From Actinomycetota bacterium (GTDB lineage Bacteria > Actinomycetota > Thermoleophilia > UBA2241): a stretch of 13,833 nt of DNA. The translations under genes were made by a program, and so were the position numbers. The notes under the pieces were generated by a model. The model was given only the letters and a program-made list of their open reading frames with translations, was not told where the DNA came from and did no database searches. Shown here in pieces: positions 1 to 5,820 of the stretch (position 1 is its first letter; each line of letters opens with the position of its first letter). The DNA lies in the NCBI GenBank assembly GCA_012719015.1, contig JAAYBE010000053.1, positions 1 through 13,833 of the forward strand. Reading direction: 5' to 3'.

Positions 1-34
1 GCGCTGCCCGCTCCCCCTCCCGTCAGCGCGGGCA

Positions 35-1072
35 TCAGCTCACCGCCACGGGCTCCGCCGGCCCGGCGATGCGCCCGCCGCCCACCACCACGTCGTCGCG
101 GTAGAAGACGGCCGCCTGTCCCGGCGCGAGCCCCGGGAACGGCTCGCGCAGCACGACCTCGAGGCCGCCTCCGCGCCGCGCCAGGGCGGCCACGCCCACT
201 GCGGCGGAGCGGTAGCGGAGTTGCACCTCCAGCCCCTCGCTGTCACCGAGCGCGCGGTCGACGACGTCGCGCACGCGCACGGCGTGCGCCTCGAGGCGCT
301 CGCGGCCGCCGACGACGACCTCGTTGGCGGCAGCCCGCCGCTCGAGCACGTACAGCGGCTGCGTGGCGCTCACGCCCAGCCCGCGCCGCTGTCCGACGGT
401 GAACCGCCAGTGACCCTCGTGGCGGCCAAGCACGGCGCCCGCCTCATCGACGATCGCGCCGGCCACCGGCGCCACTCCCCGGCCCTGCAGGAACACCTGG
501 TACCCGGCCGGCGCGAAGCAGACCTCCTGGCTCTCGGGCTCGTCGGCCGCCTCGAGCCCCGCCGCCGCGGCCGCCGCCCGGACCTCCCGCTTGGTGAGCT
601 CTCCGAGCGGGAACTCCAGGCGGGCGAGCACCTCGGGCGGCACGGCCCACAGCATGTACGACTGGTCCTTGGTCCGGTCGGCGGCGCGTGCCACCCACGA
701 CTGGCCGTCGCGCCGGACCAGCCGCGCGTAGTGGCCCGTGGCCACGCGCGGCAGGCCCAGCTGGTCGGCCAGCGCGACGAGGGCGGCGAGACGCAGGGGG
801 TTGCAGTCGACGCACGGGTTGGGCGTCTCGCCGCCGAGATACCCGCGCACGAAGGGCTCCACGACGCCCTCCTCGAACGCGGCCTCGAGATCGAGGACGT
901 GGTGCGGCAGGCCCAGGTGCGCGGCGGTCCGCGCCGCCCGCTGCAGGGCGCCGGGCGAGCAGCAGCTGCGCCGGTCTGTGCCCGGCCAGAGCCGCGCCGT
1001 CGCCGTCTGGAGGCCGCGGCCCTCGCCGCTCAGCCGCAGCGCCGCGACGGCGCTGTCCACCCCGCCGCTCAG
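35..1072 (-). CDS. mnmA: tRNA-specific 2-thiouridylase MnmA (start codon uncertain)
   Basis: MnmA adenylates U34 of the Lys, Glu and Gln tRNAs and replaces its 2-oxygen with sulfur relayed from the cysteine desulfurase. The PP-loop SGGVDS is encoded at 1052-1069. Counting from the CTG at 1072 (345 aa), the protein shows CCS at 37-39, TPNPC with catalytic Cys87, TGHYAR at 112-117, DQSYMLW at 136-142, and SQEVC with the second catalytic Cys185. GQRRGLGV at about 227-234 marks the central domain, followed by the C-terminal beta-barrel. The family usually has about 350-370 residues and starts 5-10 residues before SGG. The first conventional start codon, GTG at 1060, lies inside SGGVDS and would remove SGG. 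I therefore extend to the CTG whose last two bases fall in the iscU stop (CTGA, 4-nt overlap), with GGAG about 11 nt upstream. Even this start lacks the first beta strand. A -1 frameshift from iscU is the alternative. Function is secure; the N-terminus is not. Confidence 0.9.
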   Translation of the reverse strand: MSGGVDSAVAALRLSGEGRGLQTATARLWPGTDRRSCCSPGALQRAARTAAHLGLPHHVLDLEAAFEEGVVEPFVRGYLGGETPNPCVDCNPLRLAALVALADQLGLPRVATGHYARLVRRDGQSWVARAADRTKDQSYMLWAVPPEVLARLEFPLGELTKREVRAAAAAAGLEAADEPESQEVCFAPAGYQVFLQGRGVAPVAGAIVDEAGAVLGRHEGHWRFTVGQRRGLGVSATQPLYVLERRAAANEVVVGGRERLEAHAVRVRDVVDRALGDSEGLEVQLRYRSAAVGVAALARRGGGLEVVLREPFPGLAPGQAAVFYRDDVVVGGGRIAGPAEPVAVS

Positions 1073-1503
1073 TGCGACGAGGGCTCCGGCGCTTTTGGGG
1101 GCGACGCGAGGATCTCGTCGATCTCGGCCTCGCGGCCGCTCCTGAGCAGGTAGTCGCGGATGGCCGCCTGCAGCGCGTCGGCGGCCAGGTTGGAGCAGTG
1201 CATCTTCTTCGGCGGCAGACCGCCGAGCGCCTCGGCCACCGCCACGTTGGAGACGTCCGCCGCCTCCCGCAGGGACTTGCCCACGACCATCTCGGTGAGC
1301 ATGCTCGACGTGGCCACGGCGGCCCCGCAGCCGAAGGTCTTGAACTTGACGTCGGTGATGACGTCGCCCTCCCCCACCGCGATGGAGATGCGCGTCACGT
1401 CGCCGCAGACCGGGTTGCCGACCTCGCCGACGCCGTCGGCCTCCTCGATCTCCCCCACGTTGCGCGGGTTGGTGAAGTGGTCCAGCACCAGGTCCGTGTA
1501 CAT
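1069..1503 (-). CDS. iscU: Fe-S cluster assembly scaffold IscU (NifU N-terminal family)
   Basis: This is the scaffold on which [2Fe-2S] and [4Fe-4S] clusters are built from IscS sulfur. It has 144 aa against about 128 for E. coli IscU. The three ligand cysteines are in their expected motifs: GNPVCGD (Cys33, with Asp35), FGCGAA (Cys59) and MHCSNL (Cys103). LPPKKMHCS at 96-104 resembles the LPPVK chaperone-contact motif of IscU, and there is no SufU-type insertion, so I call IscU rather than SufU. The ATG at 1503 lies 4 nt after the iscS stop, and a GAGGTGA Shine-Dalgarno overlaps that stop. The Pro-rich tail after about residue 133 (ASPPKAPEPSSH) exceeds the conserved domain and shares its DNA with the beginning of mnmA in the -1 frame, including a C CCA AAA heptamer at 1093-1099. 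Confidence 0.93.
   Translation of the reverse strand: MYTDLVLDHFTNPRNVGEIEEADGVGEVGNPVCGDVTRISIAVGEGDVITDVKFKTFGCGAAVATSSMLTEMVVGKSLREAADVSNVAVAEALGGLPPKKMHCSNLAADALQAAIRDYLLRSGREAEIDEILASPPKAPEPSSH
1093..1099 (-). other. Candidate -1 slippery heptamer C CCA AAA at the end of iscU
   Basis: In the iscU reading frame the minus strand reads ccc cca aaa gcg, so the seven bases C CCA AAA fit the X XXY YYZ pattern for -1 frameshifting. A ribosome slipping here would read on as K-S-A-G-A-L-V-A-L-S-G-G-V-D-S, supplying the beta strand and PP-loop that mnmA otherwise lacks. A GCGCCG/CGGCGC hairpin lies about 45 nt downstream, farther than usual for a stimulator. A CGCCG/CGGCG pairing begins almost directly after the heptamer. 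This is only a pattern match; CCCAAAA is not among the strongest slippery sequences. Confidence 0.3.
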
Positions 1504-1507
1504 CTCG

Positions 1508-2665
1508 TCACCTCTTCGCGTACAGCGGGCTCATCCGCCGCAACTCGTCGACGATCGGCGGGAGGGCGTCCAGGAAGGCGTCCACCTCCTCCTCCGTGTT
1601 CTCCCTCCCCAGGCTGACGCGCAGGCTCCCGTGGGCGTCCTCGGGGCGCACGCCGAGCGCCTGCACCACCGGGGACGGCTCGTCCGAGCCGGCGGCACAG
1701 GCGGAGCCGCTGGAGACGGTGAAGCCGCGCGCGTCCAGCCGCAGGAGCAGGGACTCGCCCTCCACGTAGCGCACCGCGAAGGCGGCGTTGCCGGGGAGAC
1801 GGTCCGTGGGGTGACCGAGCAGGGTCACCTCCGGCACACGTGCGAGGACGCCGGCGACCAGCCGGTCGCGCAGACGCTCGAGCCGCGGGCGCACCTCCGG
1901 CATCGCCTCGCAGGCCAGGGTCATGGCCACACCGAGGCCGACGATGCCGGGCACGTTCTCGGTGCCCGAGCGCAGACGCCGCTCCTGGCCGCCGCCGTGC
2001 AGGAGCGGCTGCAGCCGGGTGCCCCTCCTGACGTACAGGGCGCCGACGCCCTTGGGCCCGTGGAGCTTGTGGCCCGAGAGGCTCAGCATGTCGACGCCGA
2101 GCTCGTCGACGTCGACCGGCAGCGACCCCACCGCCTGCACGGCGTCGGTGTGGAACAGGGCGCCCTTCTGGTGCGCGATGCGCGCCAGCTCGGCCACCGG
2201 CTGCACGGTGCCGACCACGTTGTTGGCCGTCATGACCGAGACCAGCCGCGTGTCGTCGCGGAACGCCGCCCGGTAGGCCTCGCGGTCGACGACCCCGTCG
2301 CCGTCCACCGGCACGTAGTCGACGTCCCAACCGCGCCCGTTCAGGGCGCGCGCCGCCTCCATCACCGCCGGGTGCTCGACGGCACTCACGACGAGGTGTC
2401 CCGGCTGGAGACGGGCGAGACTGCCGAAGAGCGCCAGGTTGTCGGCCTCGGTGCCGCCGGCGGTGAAGACGATCTCGTTCTCGCCCGCGCCGAGCAGGGC
2501 CGCGACCCGCGCCCGGGCCTGGTCGACCGCGCTGCGCGCCTCACGTCCCAGCCGGTGCGGCTCGGACGGGTTGCCGAAGCGCTCGCAGAAGAACGGCGTC
2601 ATGGCCTCGAACACCCTGGGGTCGACCGGGGTCGTCGCGGCGTGGTCGAAGTAGACGGGCTTCAT
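1508..2665 (-). CDS. iscS: Cysteine desulfurase IscS/NifS
   Basis: This is a PLP-dependent enzyme that converts cysteine to alanine and holds the sulfur as a persulfide for IscU and MnmA. It has 385 aa, typical of group I desulfurases. Motifs in order are YFDHAATTP (5-13), GGTEADN (70-76), EHPAVME (97-103), HTDAVQA (172-178), SGHK with the PLP lysine K200, RSGTEN (232-237) and SSGSACAAGS with the catalytic Cys323. The ATG at 2665 is chosen because it precedes MKPVYFDHAATTP and overlaps the iscR stop as ATGA. AAGGAG lies 11 nt upstream, inside iscR. The frame stays open further upstream, but that part is iscR read in another frame. The gene is equivalent in position to Bacillus yrvO. Confidence 0.95.
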   Translation of the reverse strand: MKPVYFDHAATTPVDPRVFEAMTPFFCERFGNPSEPHRLGREARSAVDQARARVAALLGAGENEIVFTAGGTEADNLALFGSLARLQPGHLVVSAVEHPAVMEAARALNGRGWDVDYVPVDGDGVVDREAYRAAFRDDTRLVSVMTANNVVGTVQPVAELARIAHQKGALFHTDAVQAVGSLPVDVDELGVDMLSLSGHKLHGPKGVGALYVRRGTRLQPLLHGGGQERRLRSGTENVPGIVGLGVAMTLACEAMPEVRPRLERLRDRLVAGVLARVPEVTLLGHPTDRLPGNAAFAVRYVEGESLLLRLDARGFTVSSGSACAAGSDEPSPVVQALGVRPEDAHGSLRVSLGRENTEEEVDAFLDALPPIVDELRRMSPLYAKR

Positions 2666-3075
2666 GGCGAGACGGTCTCCTTCGTCAGGTCCTCGAGCGT
2701 GATGCCGCCGAGCGCGTCGCTGATGGCGTCGTCCAGCCGCCGCCACGCCACCCGCGAGGCGCACGAGCCGGCGCGCTCGCAGGCGCCGTCGTCGGGCAGG
2801 CAGCCCACCAGCGACAGCGGGCCCTCCAGCGCCGTGACCACGTCGTCGACGGCGACCTCGGCCGCCGGCCGCGCCAGTCGATAACCGCCGCCCACGCCGC
2901 GCGTGGTCTTCAGCAGCCCCGCCTCACGCAGCTGCGCCAGGATCCGCTCCAGGAACGGCGCCGGGATGCCCTCGGCGGCGGCGATCGCAGGCAGCGGGAT
3001 CGGCCGGCCGCGGTCGTGCCCGGCCAGATGCACCATGGCCCGCAGCCCGTATTCACAGCGTGAGGAGATGCGCAC
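2662..3075 (-). CDS. iscR: Rrf2-family Fe-S transcriptional regulator, IscR-like
   Basis: This winged-helix repressor of 137 aa (from GTG 3075) heads the Fe-S/sulfur-relay operon. The N-terminus VRISSRCEYGLRAM and the segment TTRGVGGGYRLARP (57-70) are the typical Rrf2 helix-turn-helix and wing. Cys92, Cys99 and Cys105 in GCLPDDGACERAGSC correspond to the three [2Fe-2S] cysteines of E. coli IscR. This separates it from CymR, which occupies the same place in Bacillus but lacks the cluster. I see no equivalent of the fourth ligand, E. coli His107. An additional Cys7 sits in the DNA-binding domain. GTG 3075 is preferred to the in-frame ATG at 3123 because AGGGA lies about 5 nt before it and because the ATG overlaps the predicted -10 box. 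Autoregulation is likely; see the palindrome at 3108-3120. Confidence 0.85.
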   Translation of the reverse strand: MRISSRCEYGLRAMVHLAGHDRGRPIPLPAIAAAEGIPAPFLERILAQLREAGLLKTTRGVGGGYRLARPAAEVAVDDVVTALEGPLSLVGCLPDDGACERAGSCASRVAWRRLDDAISDALGGITLEDLTKETVSP

Positions 3076-3107
3076 GTCCGTCCCTGCCTGCCCGCGTCGA
3101 ATCCCGA

Positions 3108-3120
3108 CCGACCGGGTCGG
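3108..3120. promoter_or_regulatory. Candidate operator of the isc operon
   Basis: A perfect inverted repeat, CCGACC-G-GGTCGG, lies directly downstream of the predicted -10 box and covers the expected transcription start. A further CCGACC at 3104-3109 overlaps the left arm. A dyad at this site is what an autoregulating Rrf2 dimer such as the adjacent IscR would be expected to bind. The assignment rests on position and symmetry only. Confidence 0.4.
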
Positions 3121-3121
3121 C

Positions 3122-3151
3122 ATTATGTACCACGGGGCGGGAGGCGGTCAA
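3122..3151 (-). promoter_or_regulatory. Promoter of iscR-iscS-iscU-mnmA
   Basis: On the minus strand TTGACC (3151-3146) is followed after 18 nt by CATAAT (3127-3122), close to the housekeeping sigma-factor consensus. This AT-rich patch stands out in the GC-rich background. The predicted start near 3115 gives a leader of about 40 nt before the iscR GTG. Confidence 0.65.
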
Positions 3152-3176
3152 ACGGAGGCCGAGCCGGTCCGTCACG

Positions 3177-3203
3177 AAGAAGCGGCGCCCGGCGGGCGCC
3201 GCT
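3177..3203 (-). terminator. Rho-independent terminator after the thioredoxin-like gene
   Basis: AGCGGCGCCC-GGC-GGGCGCCGCT forms a perfect 10-bp stem with a 3-nt loop at 3181-3203. It begins 25 nt after the stop codon of the upstream gene. On the minus strand the stem is followed by TTCTTCGT, a short T-rich tail. It separates this gene from the isc promoter. Confidence 0.75.
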
Positions 3204-3227
3204 CGAAGGACGGGGGTGTGGGGCGGT

Positions 3228-3764
3228 TCAGAGGCCGCGCACCGCGTCGGCGATCTCCTGCTCCATGACCTTGAAGCCGATCCACCCCGTGTACAGGTTG
3301 GCGACCTGGCCGTCGCCGCGGATGACCGCCAGGATGGGCGGGTCGCTGACGCGCAACTGCGTCAGCAGGTCGCCGAGCTGCTTGGCCTCGCGTGCCTCGA
3401 ACGAGAAGAAGGAACTGTCGGCGGCGTAGTTGCTCTTGATGTCGTTGAAGGACGACAGCATCTCCATGTCGTCGGCCGCGCCCTTCACGTACACGAGGAG
3501 CACGATGCCGCGGTTCTCGTCGAGACGCTTGGTGATGAACTGCGGGGTGTCGGCGGTGGGCTCGATCGTGAGCGGCGCGTAACCGGTCATGCCGAAGCTG
3601 CTGACGGTGTTGTACGACTCGGGCTGCTCGAGGTCGGCCGCCGGCGTCGGCTCGCCCTCCGCCAGGACGCGCACGGCGACCACGCCGCCGAACAGCAGTG
3701 CGCCGACCACGAGGATGAGGAGCGCTCCGAGCAGGAACGAACGGTTGCGTTTGAAGATCCCCAT
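3228..3764 (-). CDS. Membrane-anchored thioredoxin-fold protein without CXXC
   Basis: I do not recognise a named family for this 178-aa protein. It has a basic start (MGIFKRNR), one hydrophobic helix at about 9-33 acting as signal anchor, and a linker rich in Glu, Pro and Thr. Residues about 85-176 look like a thioredoxin fold. GIVLLVYVKG (86-95) resembles the central strand leading to the active site, DPPILAVI (141-148) the cis-Pro strand, and the remainder the final strand and helix. Where CXXC should stand the sequence is VKGAADD, and the whole protein contains no cysteine, so disulfide chemistry is excluded; a binding or scaffold role outside the membrane is possible. ATG 3764 has a strong SD (GGAGG, about 6 nt away). 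The frame stays open to a TTG at 3926, but that part is low-complexity and overlaps a structured leader. The gene is monocistronic, between aspS and iscR. Confidence 0.75.
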   Translation of the reverse strand: MGIFKRNRSFLLGALLILVVGALLFGGVVAVRVLAEGEPTPAADLEQPESYNTVSSFGMTGYAPLTIEPTADTPQFITKRLDENRGIVLLVYVKGAADDMEMLSSFNDIKSNYAADSSFFSFEAREAKQLGDLLTQLRVSDPPILAVIRGDGQVANLYTGWIGFKVMEQEIADAVRGL

Positions 3765-3820
3765 GCGCCCCTCCAGGGTGAGAAAAGGGCTCCACCTTGC
3801 CGTGCTCGCGCTATTCTCGA

Positions 3821-3925
3821 ACCTGCTCTCGCAGGTGGGTGCTCTCCCAGGGCGCCCACGGGCGACCCGGCGACGAACTCCCAAGGTGTTCGTGTTGGCT
3901 CGAGAATGTGACGAGGTCACGAACA
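3821..3925 (-). promoter_or_regulatory. Structured leader upstream of the thioredoxin-like gene
   Basis: Between the predicted transcription start (about 3934) and the SD lie three inverted repeats in a row. The arms are TGTTCGTG/CACGAACA (3918-3925 with 3887-3894), CGCCC/GGGCG (3853-3857 with 3860-3864) and ACCTGC/GCAGGT (3821-3826 with 3831-3836, 4-nt loop). A fourth, GTGAC-gag-GTCAC (3908-3920), shares bases 3918-3920 with the first, so the two cannot form together. The arrangement suggests a cis-acting RNA or protein-binding sites. I match it to no known riboswitch class. Confidence 0.4.
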
Positions 3926-3940
3926 AGGTCGAGCGACGTC

Positions 3941-3969
3941 ATCTTAACAAACGTCCACTGATTCAACAA
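3941..3969 (-). promoter_or_regulatory. Promoter for the thioredoxin-like gene
   Basis: TTGTTG (3969-3964) and TAAGAT (3946-3941) on the minus strand are separated by 17 nt, a good housekeeping-type arrangement. It lies in the most AT-rich part of the window, just after the end of aspS. The implied untranslated leader to ATG 3764 is about 170 nt. Confidence 0.55.
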
Positions 3970-3987
3970 TCATGTCGGCAGCCCTGC

Positions 3988-4053
3988 AAAAAAGCTTGAG
4001 GACGAGCCCGGACGATCGGACGACGCGCGCGCGAGGCGGCGGCGCGCGACGGC
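3988..4053 (-). other. 3' region after aspS, weak terminator at best
   Basis: The minus strand after the aspS stop holds a GC-rich segment with CGCGCG arms (about 4025-4048), then three direct copies of TCGTCC (plus-strand GGACGA at 4000, 4010 and 4018), then a run of six T (plus 3988-3993). The T run fits a terminator, but the sequence just before it pairs over only about 3 bp, so I cannot call a convincing hairpin. I see no gene here. Confidence 0.3.
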
Positions 4054-5820
4054 TCAGCCGAGTCGCAGACGCAGCTCCCTGAGCTGCTCGGCCGTGACCG
4101 CGCCGGGCGCGCCGGTCATGGGGTCCCCGCCGGACGAGGTCTTGGGGAAGGCGATCACGTCGCGGATGGAGTCCGCGCCGGCCAGCAGCATCACGATCCG
4201 GTCGAAGCCGAGGCCGATGCCGCCGTGCGGCGGAGCGCCGTACTGCAGCGCCTCGAGGAACCAGCCGAAGGCCTCGTCGATGCGCGCGTCGCTCATGCCG
4301 AGCGCGCGGAGGATGGCGCGCTGCACGGCGGCGTCGTGGTTGCGCAGCGACCCGGAGCCCAGCTCGACGCCGTTCAGCACCAGGTCGTACTGTGCGCCGC
4401 GGACGGCGAGCGGGTCGCTCTCCAGGAGCGGCATCGTCGCCTCGGTGGGCAGGCTGAACGGGTTGTGACCGTACGTGAGCCCGCCGCTCTCCGCGTCGAT
4501 CTCGAACAGGGGGAACTCCTCCACCCAGAGAAGCGCCCAGCGGCACGACGGCGCCGGCGTGAGCAGGTCGATGAGGGCGAGGCGCAGGGCGCCCAGGACC
4601 TCGGCGGCCACGGGCGCGTCGTCGGCGGCGAAGACGACCAGGTCGCCGGGTCCGCCGCCGACCTTCTCGACCAGCGCCGTCTGCTCGGCCTCGGCCAGGA
4701 ACTTGACGATGGGGCCGCGCAGGGCGCGGCCCTCCTCCACGTACACGTAGGCCATGCCCTTGGCGCCGTGCTCCCTGGCGAGCTCGGTGAGCCGGTCGAT
4801 CTGGGCCCGGCTGAGGGAACCGCCGCCGGGGGCGCGGACGGCGCGCACCACGCCGCCGCCGTCGACGGCGGCGCGGAACACCTTGAACCCACTGGCCGCG
4901 AAGGTGTCGCTGAGCTCGACGATCTCGAGCCCGTACCGCAGGTCGGGCTTGTCCGTCCCGTAGCGCCGCATCGCCTCGTCGTACGAGAGCCGCGGCAGCG
5001 GCGTCGCCGGCGGGGTCTCCCCCACGCCCTCGAAGATCGCGCTCATGAGGCCCTCGAGCAGTCCGCGGATCTCGGGCACCGTGAGGAACGCCGTCTCGAT
5101 GTCGATCTGCGTGTGCTCCGGCTGGCGGTCGGCGCGCAGGTCCTCGTCGCGGAAGCAGCGCGCGAACTGGTAGTAGCGGTCCATGCCGGCCAGCATGAGG
5201 ATCTGCTTGAACATCTGGGGGCTCTGCGGCAGCGCGTAGAAGCGGTGCGGCTGCAGGCGCGAGGGGACGAGGAAGTCCCGCGCGCCCTCCGGCGACGACC
5301 TGGTCAGGTACGGGGTCTCGACCTCGATGAAGCGGTTGGCGTTGAGGTACGCGCGCGCCGCCTGGACGGCGGCATTGCGCAGCTCGAGGTTGGCCAGCAT
5401 GGGCGCGCGGCGCAGGTCGAGGTAGCGGTACCTGAGGCGCAGCGTCTCGTCCACGTCGACCTGCTCGGCGCTCTCGATCTCGAACGGCGGCGTCGTGGCG
5501 CGGTTGAGGATCTCGAGCGTGGCGATCCGCACCTCCACCTCGCCGGTCGGCAGGTTGGGGTTGACCGTCTCGGGCGAGCGGGCCAGGACCACGCCGCCGA
5601 CGGCGAGCACGTACTCTGAGCGCACCTGCTCGGCCAGGGCGTGCGCCTCCGGTGCGTGCGACGGGTCGACGGTGAGCTGGACGATGCCGCTGCGGTCGCG
5701 CAGGTCGATGAAGATGAGCCCGCCGTGGTCGCGGCGTCGCGCCACCCAGCCGGCGAGCCGTACCTCGCGGCCCACGTCGGCCGAGCGGAGCTCGCCGGGA
5801 AGGGTCTCGCGCAGGGTCAT
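4054..5820 (-). CDS. aspS: Aspartyl-tRNA synthetase, probably non-discriminating
   Basis: This class II synthetase charges tRNA-Asp with aspartate. At 588 aa it has the usual bacterial length. An N-terminal OB-fold anticodon-binding domain (1-105, with WVARRRDHGG at 25-34) leads to the catalytic core, with LDLRR (134-138), PEGARDFLVP (177-186), YALPQSPQ (195-202), motif 2 FRDEDLRADRQPEHTQID (223-240) and motif 3 GIGLGFDRI (534-542). A GAD insert lies around 285-410. His32 stands where E. coli has Leu30; histidine here is typical of AspRS that also charge tRNA-Asn. GHNPFS (451-456) replaces the common HHPFT, and with QYD, NGVELGSGS and RNH it resembles the subtype known from alphaproteobacteria. 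ATG 5820 overlaps the hisS stop as ATGA, with GGAGGTGG about 7 nt upstream. It is the last gene of the MBL-hisS-aspS unit. Confidence 0.96.
   Translation of the reverse strand: MTLRETLPGELRSADVGREVRLAGWVARRRDHGGLIFIDLRDRSGIVQLTVDPSHAPEAHALAEQVRSEYVLAVGGVVLARSPETVNPNLPTGEVEVRIATLEILNRATTPPFEIESAEQVDVDETLRLRYRYLDLRRAPMLANLELRNAAVQAARAYLNANRFIEVETPYLTRSSPEGARDFLVPSRLQPHRFYALPQSPQMFKQILMLAGMDRYYQFARCFRDEDLRADRQPEHTQIDIETAFLTVPEIRGLLEGLMSAIFEGVGETPPATPLPRLSYDEAMRRYGTDKPDLRYGLEIVELSDTFAASGFKVFRAAVDGGGVVRAVRAPGGGSLSRAQIDRLTELAREHGAKGMAYVYVEEGRALRGPIVKFLAEAEQTALVEKVGGGPGDLVVFAADDAPVAAEVLGALRLALIDLLTPAPSCRWALLWVEEFPLFEIDAESGGLTYGHNPFSLPTEATMPLLESDPLAVRGAQYDLVLNGVELGSGSLRNHDAAVQRAILRALGMSDARIDEAFGWFLEALQYGAPPHGGIGLGFDRIVMLLAGADSIRDVIAFPKTSSGGDPMTGAPGAVTAEQLRELRLRLG

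Noticed and set aside
1..35. Possible start of a further gene: ATG at 35-33 overlapping the mnmA stop as TGATG
   Set aside because: Only about 11 codons fit before the edge and the residues (MPALTGGG...) are not recognisable. The GGGAGGGGG in it might instead be a Shine-Dalgarno for a gene outside the window.
1160..2884. A 574-codon plus-strand frame opposite iscS
   Set aside because: No motif is recognisable, and IscS on the other strand has all catalytic residues.
3775..3800. T-box-like AGGTGGAGCC followed by TTTTCT in the leader of the thioredoxin-like gene
   Set aside because: It differs from the T-box core (GGGTGGnACCGCG), the possible terminator stem is only about 3 bp, and no specifier-loop stem I is evident.
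3818..3840. LexA-type SOS box near GAACCTGCTCTCGCAGGT
   Set aside because: The Gram-positive box needs GAAC-N4-GTTC-like halves. The dyad here is ACCTGC/GCAGGT, which does not fit.
3765..3926. N-terminal extension of the thioredoxin-like protein to a TTG at 3926
   Set aside because: The added 54 residues are Arg/Ser/Thr-rich without conservation features and would place the membrane anchor internally. ATG 3764 has a strong Shine-Dalgarno and is followed by the basic-hydrophobic anchor.
4000..4023. Three direct copies of GGACGA
   Set aside because: Six-base repeats with spacings of 10 and 8 nt are weak evidence in GC-rich DNA, and no promoter lies beside them.
4225..5619. A 464-codon plus-strand frame opposite aspS
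   Set aside because: No domain, low-complexity composition, and it lies wholly within aspS; a GC-driven shadow.
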